Shown here piece after piece: positions 1-7,600 of a DNA stretch of 9,540 bases. The notes under the pieces were generated by a model. It worked only from the letters and a program-made list of their open reading frames with translations. It searched no databases and was not told the DNA's origin. The position numbers and the translations under genes were made by a program. The stretch is from Candidatus Wolfebacteria bacterium CG_4_10_14_0_8_um_filter_39_64. GTDB lineage: Bacteria; Patescibacteriota; Minisyncoccia; UBA6257; UBA9933. The stretch is from contig PFKY01000056.1 of assembly GCA_002784365.1 (NCBI GenBank), forward strand, positions 1-9,540, written 5' to 3'. Position 1 is the first letter of the stretch; each line of letters starts with the position of its first letter.

Positions 1-344
1 AGTTAGGTTTTTTGCCTGAGGCTCAAACCGATTTTATCTTTGCGGCTTTTATTGAAGAATGGGGATTATTAATAGGACTGCTCATAGTTTTGGTTTTCGG
101 GGTTTTAATTTTAAGAATTATCAAGATTGGCCTGAGTGCTGATAATAATTTCAATCGGTTTATTTGTCTGGGAACAGCTATTCTATTAACTGTCCAATTT
201 ATTTTTAATGTCGGTTCAAATTTGGGCCTGACGCCGGTTATTGGAGTAACCTTCCCGTTTTTAAGTTACGGCGGCTCCAGCCTCTTGACTAATCTAATTT
301 TAATAGGTATCATTCAGGCGATTTTTATTCGCCGTTCTTTATAA
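1..344 (+). CDS. rodA: RodA/FtsW-family SEDS peptidoglycan glycosyltransferase, C-terminal part (5' end outside window)
   Basis: The frame is open from base 3 with no in-window start needed; the TTG at 12 is an internal Leu codon, so the gene begins upstream. The visible ~113 residues match the C-terminal third of SEDS proteins. They begin with the PEAQTDFIF segment, whose Asp (codon 30-32) aligns with the catalytic Asp of RodA (E. coli D262). Three hydrophobic membrane segments follow, then the family signature GLTPVIGVTFPFLSYGGSS near the end. SEDS proteins polymerise lipid II glycan strands in the inner membrane with a partner transpeptidase. The commonly seen His of the PE-x-HTDF motif is Gln here. 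RodA (elongation) is favoured over FtsW by the TPVIGV-PFLSYGGSSLL wording, but the two cannot be separated firmly without the N-terminus. It ends in TAA and is followed by mltG 68 nt downstream, another cell-wall gene. Confidence 0.85.
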   Translation, partial: LGFLPEAQTDFIFAAFIEEWGLLIGLLIVLVFGVLILRIIKIGLSADNNFNRFICLGTAILLTVQFIFNVGSNLGLTPVIGVTFPFLSYGGSSLLTNLILIGIIQAIFIRRSL

Positions 345-377
345 AATTACATAATGACAAAATCTTTTAAAGCCGCC

Positions 378-396
378 AACGCGGATTAACGCGGAT
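378..396 (+). repeat. Short direct repeat AACGCGGAT x2 in the rodA-mltG gap
   Basis: Two identical 9-mers AACGCGGAT lie at 378-386 and 388-396, separated by a single T, giving a 10-bp period, about one helical turn. A CCGC at 373-376 can pair with the GCGG of either copy (381-384 or 391-394), which gives only a 4-bp stem, so this is not a terminator. The GC-rich block stands out in an otherwise AT-rich 68-nt spacer and ends 17 nt before the mltG ATG. It could be a remnant of a dispersed intergenic repeat or a binding site with helical spacing; neither is shown by this window. Confidence 0.6.
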
Positions 397-412
397 AAAA
401 ATCAATTTCATT

Positions 413-1405
413 ATGGGCATCAAGAAAGGATTATTGATTGTTGGTTGTTGGCTAGGAGTTTTGGGTTTAAGTTTATTGTTTTTGTATCTATTTCAATTTT
501 TAAATTTTGGCAGTTTGGCTCAGAATCAGGATTTTTGGATAAAAACAGGGATGAGTTTTAATGAAATCGCCGACCAACTTAAAGCTGAAAATTTTATTCG
601 GTCAAAAATAATTTTTGAAATTTACAGTTTGCTCACCGGCAAAGCCAATCAATTCAAGCCGGGCCGATATATTTTAACCACCAATATTTCTATTCCCAAA
701 CTGGTTAAGGTTTTAACAAAGGGACCGGAGGAAATTTCCGTAATGATTGCCCCGGGAATGACATTAAAAGAAATCGACGACAAGTTAAGCTTGTTAAATA
801 TTATCAAGCCGAATGATTTGGTAAATTTAGATATTCATTTTTTAAAAAATGAATATCCCTGGCTAGGTGAAACAAAGATACTTGAGGGATTTCTTTTGCC
901 CGACACTTATCGTTTTTTTTCTGATTCTGACACCAATTTAGTTATCCACAAGTTTTTAGACAATTTTGAAATTAAAGCCTTGCCCTTTTTTAAAGGCAGT
1001 GATAATATTTTAGATAAATTAATTTTGGCTTCCCTTTTAGAAAAAGAAATTCCTGATTATGAGGAGAAAAAAATTGCGGCCGGAATTTTGTTCAAAAGAT
1101 TAAAAACCGGCATACCCCTTCAGGTTGATGCGAGCTTGGTTTATGCTAAATGTTCCGGTAGATTTTTTGGTTGTCCGCCACTTACAGAGGCTGATTATAA
1201 AATTGATTCCTCTTACAATACTTATCTTTATCCCGGTTTGACCGAAACTCCGATTGCCAACCCTGGTTTAGAATCAATAAAATCAGTTTTAAATCCAGAG
1301 AAAACAGATTATTGGTATTATCTTTCCGACCCTAAAACTAAAAAAACGGTTTTTTCAAAAACCTTGGATGAGCATAATAAAAATCGAGCCAAATATTTAT
1401 ATTAA
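413..1405 (+). CDS. mltG: Endolytic murein transglycosylase MltG (YceG-like)
   Basis: This 330-aa protein, close to the family's usual length, cleaves nascent glycan strands at the outer face of the membrane and is thought to set strand length by releasing them from the synthase. Residues 6-30 form one N-terminal membrane anchor after GIKK, giving an N-in, C-out topology. A LysM-like region follows at about 43-105. The catalytic YceG domain shows LEGFLLPDTY (157-166), ASLLEKE (206-212) with E210 aligning to the catalytic Glu of E. coli MltG (E218), LQVDASLVYA from 236, and YNTYLYPGL from 268, ending in the typical DEHNKNRAKYL tail. The ATG at 413 is chosen because it places the anchor directly at the N-terminus; no Shine-Dalgarno precedes it. 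Its position after a SEDS gene fits coupling of strand synthesis and strand release. Confidence 0.93.
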   Translation: MGIKKGLLIVGCWLGVLGLSLLFLYLFQFLNFGSLAQNQDFWIKTGMSFNEIADQLKAENFIRSKIIFEIYSLLTGKANQFKPGRYILTTNISIPKLVKVLTKGPEEISVMIAPGMTLKEIDDKLSLLNIIKPNDLVNLDIHFLKNEYPWLGETKILEGFLLPDTYRFFSDSDTNLVIHKFLDNFEIKALPFFKGSDNILDKLILASLLEKEIPDYEEKKIAAGILFKRLKTGIPLQVDASLVYAKCSGRFFGCPPLTEADYKIDSSYNTYLYPGLTETPIANPGLESIKSVLNPEKTDYWYYLSDPKTKKTVFSKTLDEHNKNRAKYLY

Positions 1406-1425
1406 TTAAATTAAATAAAAAATCA

Positions 1426-1454
1426 TTGACCGTTTCTTAGCCGGGTAATTTATT
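1426..1454 (+). promoter_or_regulatory. Candidate sigma70-type promoter for the rpoBC operon
   Basis: In the 69-nt mltG-rpoB gap, TTGACC (1426-1431) matches the -35 consensus at 5 of 6 bases. It is followed 17 bp later by TTTATT (1449-1454), a 4 of 6 match to the -10. The 20-odd bases upstream (about 1401-1424) are almost pure A/T, resembling an UP element. Transcription would start near 1461, leaving a leader of roughly 14 nt before the rpoB ATG. The -35 and spacing are good and the -10 is weak; TAATTT at 1446-1451 is an alternative with poor spacing. This is the only gap in the window large enough to hold an intergenic promoter for the genes downstream. Confidence 0.45.
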
Positions 1455-1474
1455 TTTTTAATCTTTATTTAAGT

Positions 1475-4400
1475 ATGGTAAAAAACTTACCTACCAAACT
1501 TTTTTCGTCTCATCCCGAGTCGTTCATCAAACAACAATTTTTAGCCGAAATCCAAACCACTTCCTGGGATTGGTTTGTTAAAAAAGGATTAAAAGAACTT
1601 TTTGACGAAATATCGCCGATCAGGGACTATTCCGGAAAAGATTTAGAACTCTATTTTTTGGATTATTATTTTGATGAACCCAAATATGATGAAGAAACCG
1701 CCCGGTTTAAAAGCCTATTTTACGAGGCGCCTTTAAGAGCAAAAGTCAAATTGGTCAATCACCGGAATAAAAGTACCAAGGAACAGGAAGTTTATCTGGG
1801 AGATTTTCCGATAATGACCAATCGGGGCACTTTTATCATTAATGGTATTGAAAGAGTGGTGGTCTCCCAGCTGATTCGTTCAGCCGGGATTTTCTTTGCC
1901 GCAGACGCTTTCAAGGCGCGAAAACTTTTTGGAGCCAAAATTATCCCTAACCGGGGTGCTTGGTTGGAATTTGGGACCGACCCTGACGGTACGGTGAACG
2001 TCAAGATTGATCGTCACCGCAAGACACCGGTAACCAATCTCTTAAGAATCTTTGGGCTGGAAAAAAATGAAGAAATTATAAAAACCTTCAGCGACGTGGA
2101 TAAAGGTCCTTTGAAATTTATTGAAGCGACTCTTAAAAAAGACGCAGCCAAGAGCGTCCCCGCCTCCTATACCGAAATTTACAAAAGGCTTCGGCCCGGT
2201 GATTTGGCGACTCCGGAAAATGCAAAAAGTTTGATTGATGCGATGTTTCAAAGGATTGACCGATACAATCTTTCCAGGGTGGGAAGATTTAAGTTTAATC
2301 AGAGATTGGGAATTAAAAACAAAGAAAGCCAAGTCCTTGACCTCCAGGATTTAATTTTAGTTGTTAAGGAAATCATCAAATTAAACAACAGTCCTTTGGC
2401 TGAACCGGATGACATTGACCATTTGGGCAACCGCCGAATTAGGGCGGTCGGTGAATTGCTCCAAAACCGACTTTACGTGGGTTTTGCCAGATTGCGCCGA
2501 ATTATTCAGGACAGAATGTCTACTTTAGATTTAGAAACTTTAACAGCCACCCAGTTAATCAATGCCCGGCCATTAGTGGCCATTATTAAAGAATTTTTTG
2601 CCTCTTCACAACTCTCGCAATTTATGGACCAGGTTAACCCCCTCTCAGAATTGGAACATAAACGCCGACTCTCGGCCATGGGTCCGGGCGGCTTGACCCG
2701 GGAAAGAGCCGGCTTTGAAGTGCGCGATGTCCATATTTCTTATTATGGTCGGATTTGCCCGATTGAAACGCCCGAGGGACAAAACATCGGTTTAATAAGC
2801 CACTTGGCCAACTATGCCCGCTTAAACGAATATGGTTTTTTGGAAACTCCTTATCTGAAAGTTAAAAATGGAAAAGTAACCCAGAAGGTTATCTGGTTAA
2901 ACGCTTTAGATGAAGAAAAATACAAAATTGCCCAAGGAAGCACCGAATTGGACAGTAACAAAAGAATCATTAAAGACAACGTGGAGGTTAGATTTGGCGG
3001 TAAGCCAGAAACCTATCCTAAGGAACAAGTCGAACTCATTGATTCGGCACCCAATCAGATGGTGGGTGTGGCCGCTTCTCTTGTCCCTTTTCTTGAACAC
3101 GATGACGCCAATCGGGCGCTGATGGGCTCCAATATGCAGCGTCAAGCCGTGCCCTCAATAAAACCCCAGGCTCCTTTGGTCTCAACGGGCATAGAAGAAA
3201 AAGCGGCTTTTGATTCCGGTCGGCTACTCATTGCCGAATCTGACGGAGAAGTGTTGGAAGTTGACGGTCGTTCCATTGTCGTTGAGGAGGCGGGGAAGAA
3301 AAAAAGAAACTACCTGATTCATAAATTCAGAAGGTCAAATTATTACACCTGTATTTCTCAACGACCGTTGGTGAAAAAGGGCCAAAAGATAAAAAAGGGA
3401 GATGTTTTGGCTGACTGCGCTTCAACTGAGGCCGGCGTCTTGGCCTTGGGTCAGAATCTTTTAGTAGCTTTTATTTCCTGGGAGGGCGCCAATTTTGAAG
3501 ACGCGATTATCCTTTCAGAAAGAGTGAGAAAAGACGACTTATTTACCTCAATCTATATTGAAGATTTTTATTGTGACATCAGAGATACCAAATTAGGACC
3601 GGAAGTGACCACTCCGGACATTCCCAACGTGCCCGAAGACAAACTTAAAAATCTTGATGAAGAGGGAATTATCAGGATTGGCGCCGAGGTAAATGCCGGA
3701 GACATTTTGGTGGGTAAAATTTCTCCCAAAGGAGAAGTTGAACTGACCTCTGAAGAAAAACTGTTGCGAGCGGTTTTCGGCGAAAAAGCGGCTGACGTCA
3801 GAGACGCTTCGCTGGTTTTGCCTCATGGTAAATCCGGTCGGGTGGTCGGCATTAAAATTTTTTCCCGTGACCGCGGCGACAAACTTGAGCCGGGGGTTAT
3901 CAAAAAAATTCAAATAGACATCGCTCAACTAAGAAAAGTCAGAGCCGGCGACAAATTGGCCGGCCGGCATGGCAATAAAGGAGTAATTTCTCAGGTTCGA
4001 CCGGCTGAAGACATGCCTTATCTTGAAGACGGGACGCCGGTAGACATTATCTTAAATCCCTTAGGCATTGCCTCGCGAATGAATTTGGGGCAAGTTTTTG
4101 AAACGCATTTGGGAATGGCTGCTCATAAACTTGGTTACCGGGCCGTTACTCCGGTTTTTGTCGGAGCCGATGAATATCAAATTAAAGATGAGTTGAAAAA
4201 AGCCGGCTTACCGGAAACGGGCAAAATCACTCTTTATGATGGCAGAACCGGCCAACCCTTCTCGCAGCCAATTACCGTGGGTTATATCTATATGATGAAA
4301 CTCAACCATTTAGTGGAAGATAAAATTCATATGCGTTCCACCGGTCCTTATTCATTGATTACTCAACAGCCCTTGGGCGGAAAAGCCCAATTTGGAGGTC

Positions 4401-4672
4401 AGCGTTTTGGCGAAATGGAGGTTTGGGCGCTTGAGGGTTACGGGGCAGCCCATTGTCTTCAAGAGATGTTAACCATCAAATCAGACGATGTTTTTGGCCG
4501 GGGAGCCGCCTTTGAATCAATTATCAGGGGCGAACGAATTAAAAACCCAAGCATTCCTTCAGCCTTTAATGTTTTAGTCAATGAACTCAAGGCTTTGGCT
4601 TTGGGGGTGGAGGCAGTAAAGAAAGAAAATTTAAAACACGAAACACAAAATCCAAAACAAACGGATTTATAA
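1475..4672 (+). CDS. rpoB: DNA-directed RNA polymerase subunit beta
   Basis: This 1065-aa subunit forms half of the RNA polymerase active-site cleft. It is shorter than E. coli beta (1342 aa) because the lineage-specific inserts are missing, and also shorter than most Firmicute forms. Landmarks in order: the lobe sequence NGIERVVVSQLIRSAG near 125-140; the rifampicin-pocket cluster at 376-402 (ASSQLSQFMDQ, then NPLSE, HKRRLSAM); GPGGLTRERAGFEVRDVH; CPIETPEGQNIGL; EGANFEDAIILSER; and DKLAGRHGNKG from 826, whose K827 and K835 correspond to the NTP-contacting lysines K1065 and K1073 of E. coli. The C-terminal clamp motif GEMEVWALEGYGAAH is present. In the rifampicin pocket only two residues differ from E. 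coli: V387 (N518) and M402 (L533). The last ~15 residues are a low-complexity tail with a 7-nt DNA periodicity. The ATG start has no Shine-Dalgarno. The TAA stop lies 3 nt before rpoC. Confidence 0.98.
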   Translation: MVKNLPTKLFSSHPESFIKQQFLAEIQTTSWDWFVKKGLKELFDEISPIRDYSGKDLELYFLDYYFDEPKYDEETARFKSLFYEAPLRAKVKLVNHRNKSTKEQEVYLGDFPIMTNRGTFIINGIERVVVSQLIRSAGIFFAADAFKARKLFGAKIIPNRGAWLEFGTDPDGTVNVKIDRHRKTPVTNLLRIFGLEKNEEIIKTFSDVDKGPLKFIEATLKKDAAKSVPASYTEIYKRLRPGDLATPENAKSLIDAMFQRIDRYNLSRVGRFKFNQRLGIKNKESQVLDLQDLILVVKEIIKLNNSPLAEPDDIDHLGNRRIRAVGELLQNRLYVGFARLRRIIQDRMSTLDLETLTATQLINARPLVAIIKEFFASSQLSQFMDQVNPLSELEHKRRLSAMGPGGLTRERAGFEVRDVHISYYGRICPIETPEGQNIGLISHLANYARLNEYGFLETPYLKVKNGKVTQKVIWLNALDEEKYKIAQGSTELDSNKRIIKDNVEVRFGGKPETYPKEQVELIDSAPNQMVGVAASLVPFLEHDDANRALMGSNMQRQAVPSIKPQAPLVSTGIEEKAAFDSGRLLIAESDGEVLEVDGRSIVVEEAGKKKRNYLIHKFRRSNYYTCISQRPLVKKGQKIKKGDVLADCASTEAGVLALGQNLLVAFISWEGANFEDAIILSERVRKDDLFTSIYIEDFYCDIRDTKLGPEVTTPDIPNVPEDKLKNLDEEGIIRIGAEVNAGDILVGKISPKGEVELTSEEKLLRAVFGEKAADVRDASLVLPHGKSGRVVGIKIFSRDRGDKLEPGVIKKIQIDIAQLRKVRAGDKLAGRHGNKGVISQVRPAEDMPYLEDGTPVDIILNPLGIASRMNLGQVFETHLGMAAHKLGYRAVTPVFVGADEYQIKDELKKAGLPETGKITLYDGRTGQPFSQPITVGYIYMMKLNHLVEDKIHMRSTGPYSLITQQPLGGKAQFGGQRFGEMEVWALEGYGAAHCLQEMLTIKSDDVFGRGAAFESIIRGERIKNPSIPSAFNVLVNELKALALGVEAVKKENLKHETQNPKQTDL
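4633..4660 (+). repeat. Degenerate 7-nt tandem repeat at the 3' end of rpoB
   Basis: Four consecutive heptamers, AAAACAC, GAAACAC, AAAATCC and AAAACAA, follow one another immediately before the rpoB stop. They encode the tail KHETQNPKQ, which lies beyond the last conserved beta residues (VLVNELKALALGVE). Because 7 is not a multiple of 3, the repeat arose at DNA level and not from protein selection. The tract ends 15 nt before the rpoC ATG, so it also supplies the A-rich region upstream of that start. It may be a slippage product or a captured intergenic repeat. Confidence 0.5.
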
Positions 4673-4675
4673 TTT

Positions 4676-7600
4676 ATGGAATTTGACGCCTTAAAACTTA
4701 AAATTGCTTCCCCTGAAGAAATTCTCCTATGGTCTTATGGAGAGGTGCTTAAAGCGGAAACGATTAATTACCGAAGTCAGCGGCCGGAAAAAGACGGTCT
4801 TTTTTCCGAACGCATTTTCGGTCCAACCAAGGATTACGAATGTTATTGCGGCAAATATCGCCGAATTCGCTACAAAGGAATAATTTGCGACCGCTGCGGG
4901 GTTGAAGTCGCCAGGGCGTCCGTGCGCCGCGAAAGAATGGGTCATATTAAATTAGCCGCGCCGGTAACTCACGTCTGGTTTTTAAAAACCATCCCTTCAA
5001 AGATAGGCCTGTTTCTTAATACGCCTCTTCAAAGATTGGAAAAAGTAATTTATTACGCGGCTTATATTGTTACCAACGTCAAAGAGGAAAATAAAAAGCA
5101 GGCCCTGGAAGAATTGGAGCGGGAATTTAAATCGCGGAAGAAGACCGATAAAGGCGGCTTGGAAGGATTAAAGAGCGCCATGTCTGAAGCCAAAGAAGAA
5201 TTGCTTTCGTTGAAACCGGGAAAAATTCTCAGCGAGGTTGAATATTTCAATTTGGCTCGGCGCTTTGCCAATGTTTTTGAAGCTTCAAGCGGCGCTGAAG
5301 CGGTCCGAAAAATTTTAGAAAACATTGACCTTAAAAAAGAAGCTTTAAAAATTGAGCAAGAACTGAAGGGAGTCAAAGACATTACCAAGGAACGTTATTT
5401 ACTTTACCGTCTTAAATTAATCCGTTCTTTCATTAAAAATAATGTACGGCCGGAGTGGATGATTTTAACGGTTCTGCCGGTCATGCCTCCGGACCTAAGG
5501 CCGATGGTGGCTTTGGACGGAGGTCGTTATGCCACTTCCGACCTAAATGACCTTTACCGCCGGGTAATTAACCGCAACAACCGACTGAAGAAGTTAATGG
5601 AATTAAGAGCTCCGGAAATTATTATTACCAACGAAAAAAGAATGTTGCAGGAAGCAGTTGACGCTTTGGTTGATAATACCGCCCGTCTTGGCAGCCAGCC
5701 GCAACTTTCCAGTCAGCGTCGGCCCTTGAGATCTTTGGCTGATATACTCAAAGGAAAACAAGGAAGATTTCGCCAAAATCTTTTGGGCAAAAGAGTTGAT
5801 TATTCGGGCCGGTCGGTTATCGTTGTCGGCCCGGACCTGCGGCTTAACGAATGCGGTATTCCCAAAAAAATGGCCTTAGAACTTTTTAAACCTTTTGTCC
5901 TCAATAAAATCATCGAAAGGGGAATGGCCCACAACATCCGTAATGCCAATCACTTGATTGAAATGGCTTCGCCGGAAATCTGGGCGATTTTAGAGGAGGT
6001 GATTGCCGACCGAAAAGTTCTTTTGAACCGCGCCCCAACGCTTCATCGCTTGGGCATTCAAGCGTTCAAACCGATTCTTATTGAAGATTTATGTATCAGG
6101 ATTCCTCCGATGGTTTGTTCGGCTTTTAACGCCGATTTTGACGGGGACCAAATGGCGGTCCATTTGCCCTTAACCGAAGAAGCCCAAAAAGAAGCGACTG
6201 AATTGATGCTTTCCAGCAATAATATTCTGAAACCGGCTACCGGTAACCCGATTACCGCTCCTTCTCAGGATATTATTTTGGGCTGCTATTATTTGACCAA
6301 GATAAACCCCGTTAGAAATGATATTTCTAACGGGGTAAAAGAAGCAGGAGCTAGACAGGCAAGAATTTTTGCCAGTCCGGAAGAAGCAATACTTGCCTAC
6401 GATTTTGAATATCTAAAAATTAACGAACCGATTCGGGTGAAAATAGACAAAGACTTTGTTGAGACGAGTGCCGGCCGTTTAATCTTCAACGGTGTTTTGC
6501 CGAAAGATTTCAATTTCATCAATAAGACCCTTAATAAAAAAGAATTACAAAAATTTGTCACGGAGTTAATAGAAAAATACGAACTTAATCAAGTTTGGCA
6601 AATCTTGGATGAAATCAAAAGACTGGGATTTTATTACGCGACTTTGTCCGGCATCAGTTGGGGAATGGATGATTTGGTCATTCCTCCCGAGAAAAAGAAA
6701 ATTTTAAAAGAGGCGGAAAATGAAATAGCTTTAATCAGAAAACATTATCAGGACGGTCTTTTAACAAGTTCCGAGTGTCGGATAAAAATTATCGAGGTTT
6801 GGGAAAGGGTCGTGGGTGAGGTTGGTCGAAAAGTTCCTCTTTATCTGGACCATTACGGCCCGGTTTATTCTATTATTGATTCCGGAGCCCGAGGCGGTTG
6901 GTCGCAGCCGGCTCAAATGGCGGGAATGAAAGGATTAGTCCAGAGTCCAAAAGGAGAAACCATTGAGTTGCCGATCAGAGCCTCTTATAAAGAGGGATTA
7001 AACGTCTTGGAATTTTTCATTAATACCCACGGCGCCAGAAAAGGTCTGATTGATACCGCCTTAAAAACCGCTTCGGCCGGTTATTTAACAAGACGTTTGG
7101 TTGATGTGGCTCAAGATTTGGTAGTTAAGGAAAATAACTGCGGAACAACCGAGGGAATTGAAATTTTTCGCTCCGATGGCGAGGAATTTAGTTATGGTTT
7201 CGGTCAGCGCCTGTTCAGCCGGACAGTAGCCGAAGACGTTAAAGTCGGTAAAAAAATAATTGTCAGAGCCAACGGAATTATTACCCGAAAAATCGCCGAG
7301 GTGATTGAAAAATCAAAAATTCAATCGGTTAAAATTCGTTCGCCGATTACCTGTAAAACTCTGCATGGTATTTGTTCAAAATGTTATGGTCTTGATTTGG
7401 GAAGAAACGAACCGGTTAAATTGGGCGAAGCAGTGGGTATTATTGCGGCTCAGTCAATCGGTGAGCCGGGGACTCAATTAACGCTTCGGACCTTTCACAC
7501 CGGTGGAGTGGCGGGCGTTGATATTACTCATGGTTTGCCGCGAGTCCAAGAACTTTTTGAAATAAGGATTCCCAAAGGTAAGGCTCCTTTGGCTGAATTT

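Noticed and set aside
1792..2332. Reverse-strand open frames opposite rpoB (also near 2906-3145 and 3593-3928)
   Set aside because: They are antisense shadows of strongly conserved RpoB sequence, have no recognisable domains, and no start context of their own.
3958..3965. GGCCGGCC 8-bp palindrome in rpoB
   Set aside because: It is explained by the Ala-Gly-Arg codons of the invariant DKLAGRHGNKG motif.
4785..4808. A/T-rich hairpin with a T-run early in rpoC (CGGAAAAAG ... CTTTTTTCCG)
   Set aside because: The T-run is within the stem and does not follow it, there is a bulge, and the codons encode the invariant KDGLFSERIFG segment, so it is not a credible terminator.
4727..5388. Reverse-strand open frames opposite rpoC (also 7478-8088) and opposite ssb (8718-9050)
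   Set aside because: They are composition-driven shadows over conserved coding sequence without homology or regulatory signals.
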